35,497 bases of DNA from Coriobacteriales bacterium. GTDB taxonomy: Bacteria > Actinomycetota > Coriobacteriia > Coriobacteriales > UBA8131. The position numbers were made by a program, and so were the translations under genes. Position 1 is the first letter of the stretch. Each line of letters begins with the position of its first letter. Below the pieces are notes generated by a model. That model worked only from the letters and a program-made list of their open reading frames with translations. It did no database searches and had not been told where the DNA came from. The stretch lies in NCBI GenBank assembly GCA_031256715.1, contig JAIRQA010000002.1, forward strand, positions 1-35,497. Direction: 5' to 3'. Below are positions 14,646 to 22,281 of this stretch, piece after piece.

Positions 14646-17073
14646 TGTCTGCCCCTTCCAATTTACTTATTTTCACCAGAGTCTGCTTGCTCATGGCGGA
14701 ATGGAATTGATCAAAGTTGGCAGGATCTGAGTCGTAAAGCACACTAACGTCACTGCCGCCATCAAAGCATCCATAGCCTTCTAAACCAAGCTCGGCGCAC
14801 TCTTGCCACCAGCCACGACGACACATTAGTGTCTCGGGAGAGATTGCCTCAAAGTATTCAGCTACTAGTTTAACCCAACCGTGCGGTGACTCTACCTTCA
14901 TCCAGTCGCCGTTTTCTATACCATATTTCTTGGCTGTTTGTGGATTAATCTTAGCCCAAGGATATGGCTGAAGCTCTCTGAGGTAGGGGACATCGGCATA
15001 ATAGCTATGCTCACAAAGTCTATAGGCATGTACATCAGATAATATAAGGGGATATTCTTGCGCTAGCTCAGAAGTACCAGCTATGCTTTCTGCGGGACCT
15101 TTGTATGTTGGCAAAAAGCCAAGCGTGCCAGTTTCCTGGGCATTAGGTTTACCGCCAATCCAGCTATTTGAGCATTGTACTTTTCCATCCGGCAAAGTCT
15201 TAAAGAGGTTTTCATAATCTTGATATTTTGGCTCAGATGGTTTTGCTCCATCGCTGCGCTCTATAAAAATACCATGATCGGCGGCTCTTAACTCCTCAAC
15301 AGAAATTCCTGATGGCTCCAGCTGCTCACGCAGACAGGCTTCCATGTCGCCATTCCAAAAATCATCGCCATATCCCATGGCTACTGCCAGATCCAGATAG
15401 AATTGCCAATCTGAGCGCGACTCGCCCAAAGGTTCTTGAATCTTTTGATTAATGCCAATCCATGTGCCATCTGCAGAGTTCTTCATGGCAAACTGTACGT
15501 CTGTCTCGTAGTTAGAACAGGCCGGAAGCACGATATCGGCATAGTCGCATGATGAGTTCCAGTAAACATCCATAACAAAGTAAAAATCCAGCGCCTTTAA
15601 TGCCTCGGCAATCTTTTTGGGTTGACGAGTGGCACCAAAGGGATTAGAAGATTGCCCAAAAACAGCGCGCAATGGCTTGGGGTTGCCATCAATGGTACTC
15701 ATAAGACCTTTAAAGTATGCAGTAGTTGGTCCTGTCTCCCATGTTATTTCGTCCTGAAACCAGCGTGGAACCTCTGGAGCAACCAAATTTGAACAGCCAG
15801 CAGAATAGCCGTTCTGAATATCTTCCGCGCTTTTGGGAAGACGCTCGGTTAAAAGATCAATCTCTTCGGTGCTAATCATCGGTTTAGGCATGACCATGCC
15901 TGCGCCAGCACCGCCGGCAATACCAATGTTTCCGGTGATTGCTTCTATTAGGCAGATTGCCGCTAATACGTCGTGCCCGTCGTTTTGCTGATCGCCCACG
16001 CCATTACCAGCCATGATACCCATGGGCTTTGTTGTTCCCATCATTCGCGCGACATCATAGATTTGCTCTATAGGTAAGCCAGTAATGCCAGATGCCCATT
16101 CGGGAGTGTATTGCTGCACGTGTGCTGCAAGTTCATCAAACCCGCTACACCAGTTGCTTACAAACTCATGATCGTAAAGGTCTTCGCCAATGATAACATT
16201 TAAGATGGCCAGCGCCAACGCACAATCTGTGCCTGGGCGCACTGGCACCCAGATGTCGGCATGCGCGCCAAGTCCGTTACGCATTGGACGAATGTCAATA
16301 ACCTTAAGACCAGCTTCGATAGCGTTAAGGCGACCATTGGGATTGCCTTGGTTAATTGCGGAGTTCTCGGAATTATAACCCCAGACAACCAAAAGTTTGG
16401 TCTTGCCAAGCTGTCCCGGCACTGTGCTATTGGCACGGTCGTGGTCAGGTCCGCCCAAAGTTACCAATCGCGAAAAGACGCGCTGCGAATTGCAGATTGC
16501 GCTATGCAGGTAGTTTGGACTGCCATGCACATTAAGGAAGCGACGACCCAATGTTGCAAGAACGGCATAAAATTGTGGAGAAAGGACGCCGTAGCTTTCA
16601 GGTCCGTACTTTTCTTTTTGCTCTTTAAGTGTTGTGGCAATGATGTTGATGGCCTCATCCCAAGTGCAACGCTCAAATTTGCCTTCGCCCTTCTCGCCAA
16701 CGCGTTTCATGGGATAGGTGATACGCAAAGGCGAATAAATCGTTTGCATTGCCGAGTTACCCTTAGCGCAAAGCGTGCGACTGCCGCGTCCCCAATTGTT
16801 TCCAGCTTCGGGGTTGCCTTCGACATTTGTCCAAACTCCATCTTTGATGTAGCAGGTTGTTGAACAGTGAGTGCGGGCAGGTCCACACATCTGGCAAAAT
16901 GCGTGCTTGGTAACAGTTGTGCCTGCTGTTGTTGCTTGGCTATTGCCGCCCGACGCCGCCGAGCCGGTTTCGCTTAGCGCACCATTGCTGCAACCTGCCA
17001 TAACGGCAGCCGCACCTAGTGCTGCAGCTCCCTTTAGGAAGTTGCGTCTTGTGTACGTGCTCGTCTGTGCCAT
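14635..17073 (-). CDS. Tat-exported molybdopterin oxidoreductase (DMSO-reductase superfamily)
   Basis: An 812-residue catalytic subunit of a respiratory or substrate-processing molybdoenzyme. It has a twin-arginine signal (YTRRNFLKGAAALGAAA) ending at AGC, possibly a lipobox. N-terminal cysteines C60, C63, C70, C74 and C102 include the four expected to bind a [4Fe-4S] cluster. GSPNYLHSAICNSQ places Cys194 where PsrA/PhsA/ArrA-type enzymes have a cysteine molybdenum ligand, which argues against a true DMSO reductase (serine). The C-terminal molybdopterin-dinucleotide domain is present (LPLILSD-like region, then RRGWWQE). Coriobacterial catechol dehydroxylases belong to the same broad superfamily, so dehydroxylation is possible, but the substrate is unknown. 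ATG 17073 has GGAGG six bases upstream. The gene heads an operon with dmsB-like and torD. Confidence 0.9.
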   Translation of the reverse strand: MAQTSTYTRRNFLKGAAALGAAAVMAGCSNGALSETGSAASGGNSQATTAGTTVTKHAFCQMCGPARTHCSTTCYIKDGVWTNVEGNPEAGNNWGRGSRTLCAKGNSAMQTIYSPLRITYPMKRVGEKGEGKFERCTWDEAINIIATTLKEQKEKYGPESYGVLSPQFYAVLATLGRRFLNVHGSPNYLHSAICNSQRVFSRLVTLGGPDHDRANSTVPGQLGKTKLLVVWGYNSENSAINQGNPNGRLNAIEAGLKVIDIRPMRNGLGAHADIWVPVRPGTDCALALAILNVIIGEDLYDHEFVSNWCSGFDELAAHVQQYTPEWASGITGLPIEQIYDVARMMGTTKPMGIMAGNGVGDQQNDGHDVLAAICLIEAITGNIGIAGGAGAGMVMPKPMISTEEIDLLTERLPKSAEDIQNGYSAGCSNLVAPEVPRWFQDEITWETGPTTAYFKGLMSTIDGNPKPLRAVFGQSSNPFGATRQPKKIAEALKALDFYFVMDVYWNSSCDYADIVLPACSNYETDVQFAMKNSADGTWIGINQKIQEPLGESRSDWQFYLDLAVAMGYGDDFWNGDMEACLREQLEPSGISVEELRAADHGIFIERSDGAKPSEPKYQDYENLFKTLPDGKVQCSNSWIGGKPNAQETGTLGFLPTYKGPAESIAGTSELAQEYPLILSDVHAYRLCEHSYYADVPYLRELQPYPWAKINPQTAKKYGIENGDWMKVESPHGWVKLVAEYFEAISPETLMCRRGWWQECAELGLEGYGCFDGGSDVSVLYDSDPANFDQFHSAMSKQTLVKISKLEGADNGN

Positions 17074-17622
17074 GTACTTCCTCCATTCCTCTCGTATTCT
17101 TGCTGATTACTTTTTTAGATGTTGCCAACCAGTTGGTAGCTGAAATTGATTATTTTGCAACGAACAACAGGAACGCTTGGCCATTTGACGCCCCAGAAAC
17201 TTTAAGATGCTACTTTTGGCTGTGCACGGGAATAAGGGCAGATGCGCCCCACATCCCCCATCAACATAATAGTATAACTTAAAATGGCGATAACCGTTAG
17301 AGTCGTATCCCGCGAAAGCCATTTAACGCGAATCATTTTGAGACTTTTTTGAGACAATAATGAGACAATAATGAGACAATAATGGGATAATAATGGCAAA
17401 ATTTTGGCAAGATTGCCTCTGAGCATGCTTTAAGATTCTTAACATGTTTAAGAGATTGTACCCATAAAATTCTATAAAAGTATCCCTGTTTAGATGTGGA
17501 CAATATAGCTATACTTTCGTATAAGAAAACCTTGTGAATGTCTTGCAAACATGCTACTTTGGCAGCTAGACATTATAAACAGGGATAAAATGTAGGAACT
17601 AACAATGTGGAGAGGAGAAGTT
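17074..17622. other. Divergent promoter region between molybdoenzyme and nrfA
   Basis: About 550 bases with no credible gene; short frames on both strands lack ribosome sites and protein-like composition. It holds the 11-bp repeat array at 17351-17394 and an A/T-rich dyad (TATACTTTCGTATA) near 17510. The divergent respiratory genes must have their promoters here, but I cannot place them confidently. Confidence 0.6.
17351..17394. repeat. 11-bp tandem repeat in the nrfA/molybdoenzyme promoter region
   Basis: GAGACAATAAT occurs three times without change (17351, 17362, 17373), followed by GGGATAATAAT at 17384. The period is about one helical turn, so equivalent bases lie on the same face of the DNA. 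It could be a cooperative protein site or a slippage product. Confidence 0.9.
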
Positions 17623-18990
17623 ATGAAAGAGCGATGTAAGGCAAATAAAATGCTTGGAACAGGTTCCAAAAGAAAATTGCGCAACTGGATAGTAGTTGTT
17701 GGAATTTGTGCAGCAGTGGTTGCGCTGGCGGCATGTGCTCCAAGCGAAACAGGCTCTGGCGGAACAGGGACAGGGGGCACGGGAAGCACTAGTACCTCTA
17801 CGGTTAAGGAGAAGCCGGCAACACCAGCAGCTAATGCGGCAGGTGTTGTAACAGCAGAAGCCTGGAAAGACGCCTACCCGCACCAGTATGCTAGCTATAT
17901 AGCAAACGAGGATAATAGCACCGAAGGAGGTGGAGTATTTGCGGCGCGTGGCGACATGATAGAAATGTATCCTCAGATTACTACGATCTGGAAAGGCAAT
18001 CCCTTCTCAAAATCATATTTTGAGCCTAATGGGCACCAATACGCCATAACAGACATTGCTGCTTCTGGTCGCCCTAATGAAAAAACGCTGGCTAATTGCT
18101 TGACATGCAAATCCGCCGACTTCACAGCCATGTATCAAAAGCAAGGTGATGCAATTTTTGCGCAACCGTTTGCCGATGTTTTAGCTCAGCTTGACGAACC
18201 CATAAGCTGCTATAACTGCCATGAAAACGATCCTGAAAGTTTGGCGGTTACACAGGCGTTTTTTGCGGATGCTCTTGGTAGCGATGGTGGCGCCAGCAGC
18301 ACCAAAGTGCCAATGAGCGCTCAAGTTTGTGGACAATGCCACAACGAGTACTACTTTAATGGCGAAACTAAGGCTGTCACTAATCCATATTCTGGTGTAG
18401 CGCAGGCCACTCCGGAAGCCATTTACAAGTACTACACCGACAAGGGATTTAGCGATGCCACACATCCCGATAGCTCGGTGGGTTGGATTAAGGTTCAACA
18501 TCCAGAGTTCGAGTTCGTTTATGGCGGCACTGGTTCAAGCATGGCTAAGCGCATGAATCCTGCTACTGGCGAAAATTGGAGTTGCGCCGATTGCCACATG
18601 GGTGAAGCACAAACTGCCAGTGACGGCACTAAATATCGTTCGCATCTGCTAGTTAGTCCACTAGAAAACGAAGAGCTGCTAGAATCGTCTTGTAACCTTG
18701 CTGGTTGCCACATAGATCTTGCCAAGCAGGTAAAAGCCTGGCAAGAGGAATCTGAGGGCAAGGTTCAAGCGGTAGGCGATAAACTTGTAGAGCTAACTAA
18801 CAAGATTGCTCAGAAGGTTGCGGCCGGCGAGGACGTCGCCGAGGTGTCGGCACTAGATCGCGAGGCTCAATTCTATTGGGAGTTTGTCATGGTTGAGAAT
18901 AGCGAGGGTGCTCACAACCCCACGCTTTCTAACAGTTGTTTAGATAGGGCAGCTCGACTTGCCGACCAAGCGCTAGGATTACTCGCCTAA
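17623..18990 (+). CDS. nrfA: Cytochrome c nitrite reductase, ammonia-forming, lipoprotein type
   Basis: Reduces nitrite to ammonium with six electrons outside the membrane (455 residues). The N-terminus is a lipoprotein-like signal ending VALAAC at about residue 41, so the enzyme is probably lipid-anchored. Five haem sites are seen: CLTCK (159-163, the lysine-ligated catalytic haem typical of NrfA), CYNCH (196-200), CGQCHNEYYF (236-245), CADCH (321-325) and CNLAGCH (357-363). The last is CX4CH rather than CXXCH. EYYF and KVQHPEFE supply the calcium ligands and active-site Tyr and His; the Arg of SGRPNEK probably is the catalytic arginine. ATG 17623 is used because GGAGAAG precedes it; the frame extends to 17605. 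No nrfH quinol dehydrogenase is nearby. It is followed by ccmE and ccmF. Confidence 0.93.
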   Translation: MKERCKANKMLGTGSKRKLRNWIVVVGICAAVVALAACAPSETGSGGTGTGGTGSTSTSTVKEKPATPAANAAGVVTAEAWKDAYPHQYASYIANEDNSTEGGGVFAARGDMIEMYPQITTIWKGNPFSKSYFEPNGHQYAITDIAASGRPNEKTLANCLTCKSADFTAMYQKQGDAIFAQPFADVLAQLDEPISCYNCHENDPESLAVTQAFFADALGSDGGASSTKVPMSAQVCGQCHNEYYFNGETKAVTNPYSGVAQATPEAIYKYYTDKGFSDATHPDSSVGWIKVQHPEFEFVYGGTGSSMAKRMNPATGENWSCADCHMGEAQTASDGTKYRSHLLVSPLENEELLESSCNLAGCHIDLAKQVKAWQEESEGKVQAVGDKLVELTNKIAQKVAAGEDVAEVSALDREAQFYWEFVMVENSEGAHNPTLSNSCLDRAARLADQALGLLA

Positions 18991-19005
18991 GAATTACTAG
19001 CCTTA
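18976..19005. repeat. 15-bp degenerate tandem repeat at the nrfA stop
   Basis: GGATTACTCGCCTAA, which ends in the nrfA stop codon, is followed directly by GAATTACTAGCCTTA; 12 of 15 positions agree. It fits the series of gene-end duplications in this window. Confidence 0.55.
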
Positions 19006-19142
19006 CGCTTGCGGCTGCTTGCCTAAAGATATCGTTCTGTTACAGTCTGATATCATTACTTGGTATAATACACCAAGCATATATTTGTCTGGAGGGACGC
19101 TGATATGGTGTCCATCCTTTAGTTTTAGCAAAAAGGAACGAT

Positions 19143-19814
19143 ATGAGCCAAAGAATGAAACGTCGTCTAATTGTGGTAACCGGCACAATTGTTGTTGTGC
19201 TTGTTGTGGTGTTAGCGGTAGTTAGCGCCGCCACTGCCTCTAAGACAGTAAGCGTAGCTCAGGCTCTTGAGGCTCAGATGCAAGGTACGAAGATACAGGT
19301 CACTGGCAAGGTTGTTGACAACTCCTATAGCATTAGCGCAGACGTCTTAAATTTTGCTATCTATGACCCAGATGGAGATCCAAAATCTCAGCTTAAAGTG
19401 AGTTATGATGGCGGTGTAGCTGCAACTTTTGGCAATCAGGTTACCGCTATTTGTACAGGCACCGTAGACGCAAATGGCGTTTTGCAATGTATAGAACTAG
19501 TAACTAAGTGCCCATCAAAATACGAGAACGCAACTGATGCCCTAAGCGTGTCGCAATTATTGGGTTATGGTTCTGCCATTGAAGGCAAGCCAATGAAAGT
19601 TATGGGTTCTGTAAAATCAGGCAGCTTAAAGCCTGCTGGGCAAGGCAATCGTCTTGTGCTTGTAGACGCTACTGGTGCTGCATCTGGCGAGATTGCTGTC
19701 TTGTACGATGGCGCTATCCCAGATGCCATTAGCGACGAGAGCATGCTAGTGATAACTGGTACTCTAACAGCAACTGGCAAGATTGAGGCTACAGATATTG
19801 CGTTAAGCAAGTAG
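19143..19814 (+). CDS. ccmE: Cytochrome c maturation protein CcmE, CXXXY type, with duplicated OB-fold
   Basis: CcmE is a membrane-anchored haem chaperone that holds haem covalently and hands it to the CcmF ligase. One N-terminal helix (about residues 9-32) precedes an OB-fold-like beta domain (about 45-120) ending in KCPSKYEN. The CPSKY at 123-127 is the CXXXY haem-binding motif of the variant CcmE seen in some bacteria and archaea, in place of HXXXY. At 223 residues the protein is much longer than the usual 140-160. Residues about 135-223 look like a second OB-fold (GKPMKVMGSV..., then VLYDGAIPD resembling VSYDGGVAA of the first) without a CXXXY. AAAAAGGA upstream supports ATG 19143. It serves NrfA, immediately upstream, with CcmF downstream. 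Confidence 0.85.
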   Translation: MSQRMKRRLIVVTGTIVVVLVVVLAVVSAATASKTVSVAQALEAQMQGTKIQVTGKVVDNSYSISADVLNFAIYDPDGDPKSQLKVSYDGGVAATFGNQVTAICTGTVDANGVLQCIELVTKCPSKYENATDALSVSQLLGYGSAIEGKPMKVMGSVKSGSLKPAGQGNRLVLVDATGAASGEIAVLYDGAIPDAISDESMLVITGTLTATGKIEATDIALSK

Positions 19815-19819
19815 TTGTT

Positions 19820-20033
19820 TCGCTCGCTCGCCTGCCTGTCTGCCAGCCAGCCACATGCTCGCTTGCTCGCTTGGCTGCTCGCCTGCCTGCCTGCCACCCG
19901 CTAGCTTGTCTGCTTGCCCACCCGTTCGCTCGCTAGTAAGTTAGTAGGTTTGTTAGTAAGTAAGTAATTTGTAAGTATGTAAGTAAGTAATTTGTAAGTG
20001 ATTAGTAAGTTAGAAAGCAAATAAGTTAGTAAG
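19820..20033. repeat. Tetranucleotide-periodic low-complexity tract
   Basis: The gap between ccmE and ccmF is almost wholly built on a four-base period. A GCTC/GCCT/GCTT-type tract runs from about 19820 to 19935 and then switches to TAAG/TAGT/TTAG-type units up to the ccmF ribosome site (AAGGA at about 20034-20038). Copies are degenerate. No gene is encoded. Confidence 0.8.
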
Positions 20034-20046
20034 TAAGGATGTGATT

Positions 20047-22179
20047 ATGCCAATATTTGGCTCTGTTTCGTTATTTGTTGCCTTTGCCGCAACTGCCATT
20101 TCTGTTGTCGTTTTGTTCCTTGCCGTACCTAGCCTAAAAAGTATGCAGCATAAATCGGGTAGTGCCCAACTTGGTGTTGGCAATGACGGGCAAACAAAGA
20201 CAAAAAGCATGTTGCAACTTATAGGCTATGGCGCGGTTATTATAGTTACTCTGACACTTACGATTTGTTGTGCTATTTTGATAGTCGGCTTTCTAAGTGG
20301 CGATATCTCTTTAGAGTATGTCGTTCGTTATCATAGCGATTCGTCTACGCAATTTGCATGGCTTTATAAATTGGCTGGGCTTTGGGCAGGACGTGAGGGA
20401 TCGCTTTTGTTTTGGGCTTGGTTGATATCAGTTTTTAACCTTGTTATTGCTTTGCGCACATTAAAGCGACCTGCGGCGTTGGATTGCGCCGCTTTGGGGA
20501 TCTCGCAGATAGTACTATTGGCATTCATTGTTGTACTAACTTTTGCCGATGGCAATATGCCATTTGTTCCCCTTGCCGCAGAGTATGTTGACGCAAATGG
20601 AGAGCTAACCGGCGTTGCCGCGCTTTGGGGCATGAATACTCTTTTAGAACATTGGGCTATGGCAATTCATCCGCCAACACTCTTTGTGGGCTATGCAGGC
20701 TTAACTATTCCTTTTGCCTATGCAGTGGCGGCTCTTATTGCTAACGATTCGTCTAAGAATTGGGTTAAGCGTTGTGAGCGATTCACTTTGATTTCGTGGT
20801 TGTTCCTGGGAATTGGCATTGGCCTAGGCGCCGTTTGGGCTTATGTTGTCTTAGGATGGGGCGGCTACTGGGGTTGGGATCCTGTCGAGAACGCCAGCTT
20901 GTTGTCGTGGGTGATAGGCGTGGCACTTATCCACAGCTTAACTGTCTATCGTCAGCGCGGTATCTTTAAACGTTGGGCGGTGATGTGTGCTTGTTTAACG
21001 TTTGCCTTTGTTATTGTGGGCACATTTATTTCGCGCTCTGGAATTGTGCAAAGCGTACATGCTTTTGAGGCAAACGCTGTTTCTACTATTTTATTTGGCG
21101 CACTGATTATCTTTCCGGTATTGGTGGGTGGTTTGGGGTTAATTTTGCGCAGAAAGTCATTTGCCCCTGCAGTAGTGGCAGGTGAACTAAGCGAAGAGAC
21201 AGATAGCATGTTTACCAAGGATGTAGCTTACTATCTAAACAATATAGTTATGTTAGTTTGTACTATCATACTAGCATACATGACAATTTCGTCGGCGTTA
21301 CCAGAGTGGCTGCCTGCCGGGGGAACCTCTATACCAGCTTCGGCTTATAATTTTATTGCCAGACCCGTTGGCGTGCTTTACTGTTTGATTATTGCCATTT
21401 GTCCGCTGCTTGCTTGGGGCAAGACGGACAGAAGTGCGTTTTTTAAGGCTGCTAAAATCCCGGCGATTTGTGCAATTGTTGTTTTTCTATTGCTAATGGT
21501 TTACTTCTTCACTTATCTGGCGCCTACTTATTACGGTATCTCTATGGCGGGTGGCTCTGCAGCAGAAAATCTTAAGGCGTCAGGACCTTGGTTACTTTAT
21601 GCGGCAATAACTGTAGTGGGCTTCTTTGTTGCCTCGCTGCTGCTATTTAATTCCTTGTTCATGCTTGGACGTAACATTAAAAAGGGCGTGCGACGCGTGC
21701 AGATGCTTGGAGGTTTTTTGGCACATGCAGCAATGGCCATCATTCTTGTTGGTCTGATTGGGTCTTCTATGTATGTGACCGAACGTGCAGGTTACATGTC
21801 TTATGACGAAGAGAAAGATGTCGCGGGCGCGCCATTTAAAGTGCGAGACTATACTTTGAGCTATGTGGGCAGCAACATAGAGCTGCAAGAGAATGGCGAT
21901 GATGTCTTGTACACTGTAACCTTTGATGTGAAAAAAGGTGATACAGCGTTAGGCCAGGTTGCCCCTGCCGTTCAGGTGGTGCAATCTACACAACAACAAA
22001 AACTTATAGCTGGTGTAATATCGCTACCATTAGAAGATCTTTTTGTGGTCTATAAGGGTGTAAACAACGAGGGGGCATTCTCACTAGATGTACGCGTAAA
22101 CCCACTAATTAGCTTTGTTTGGGCAGGTTTTGTCTTGCTCATGCTGGGAACGGCAATTGCCGCGTTTGGGCGCAGGTAG
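20047..22179 (+). CDS. ccmF: Cytochrome c haem lyase subunit CcmF
   Basis: A 710-residue multi-pass membrane protein of the haem-handling protein superfamily that attaches haem to apocytochromes outside the membrane. The WWD signature WGGYWGWDPVENASLLSW is at about residues 271-288, preceded by the conserved HPPTLFVGY and followed by HSLTVYR and the SGIVQSVHAFEA block, all typical of CcmF. A long periplasmic segment near the C-terminus is followed by a final helix (ISFVWAGFVLLMLGTAIAAF). Length and motif order fit CcmF better than CcsA. ATG 20047 follows AAGGA by eight bases; GTG 20041 is in frame too. Only ccmE and ccmF are here: ccmA, ccmB, ccmC and ccmG must lie elsewhere if present. Confidence 0.92.
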   Translation: MPIFGSVSLFVAFAATAISVVVLFLAVPSLKSMQHKSGSAQLGVGNDGQTKTKSMLQLIGYGAVIIVTLTLTICCAILIVGFLSGDISLEYVVRYHSDSSTQFAWLYKLAGLWAGREGSLLFWAWLISVFNLVIALRTLKRPAALDCAALGISQIVLLAFIVVLTFADGNMPFVPLAAEYVDANGELTGVAALWGMNTLLEHWAMAIHPPTLFVGYAGLTIPFAYAVAALIANDSSKNWVKRCERFTLISWLFLGIGIGLGAVWAYVVLGWGGYWGWDPVENASLLSWVIGVALIHSLTVYRQRGIFKRWAVMCACLTFAFVIVGTFISRSGIVQSVHAFEANAVSTILFGALIIFPVLVGGLGLILRRKSFAPAVVAGELSEETDSMFTKDVAYYLNNIVMLVCTIILAYMTISSALPEWLPAGGTSIPASAYNFIARPVGVLYCLIIAICPLLAWGKTDRSAFFKAAKIPAICAIVVFLLLMVYFFTYLAPTYYGISMAGGSAAENLKASGPWLLYAAITVVGFFVASLLLFNSLFMLGRNIKKGVRRVQMLGGFLAHAAMAIILVGLIGSSMYVTERAGYMSYDEEKDVAGAPFKVRDYTLSYVGSNIELQENGDDVLYTVTFDVKKGDTALGQVAPAVQVVQSTQQQKLIAGVISLPLEDLFVVYKGVNNEGAFSLDVRVNPLISFVWAGFVLLMLGTAIAAFGRR

Positions 22180-22199
22180 CGTTGCAATGATAGTAGGCG

Positions 22200-22281
22200 C
22201 TACATGGCTTGCAAGCATTACAAGACATGTAAGCACTACATGGCTTGCAAGCATTACAAGACAAGTAAGCACTACATGGCT
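22200..22281. repeat. 36-bp tandem repeat overlapping the alcohol dehydrogenase stop
   Basis: Two copies of a 36-base unit, beginning CTACATGGCTTGCAAGC, occupy 22200-22235 and 22236-22271 and differ at one base. A third partial copy (CTACATGGCT) at 22272-22281 contains the stop and last codons of the minus-strand dehydrogenase gene. Confidence 0.92.

Noticed and set aside
16261-16863. 200-codon plus-strand frame inside the molybdoenzyme gene
   Set aside because: It lies wholly antisense to a strongly supported gene with intact motifs and has no recognisable domain.
14635-17073. Assignment as true DMSO or TMAO reductase
   Set aside because: The residue at the molybdenum-ligand position appears to be Cys rather than Ser, so only the superfamily is claimed.
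17107-17322. Short frames in the molybdoenzyme/nrfA intergenic region
   Set aside because: They have no ribosome sites, no protein-like composition and overlap each other on both strands.
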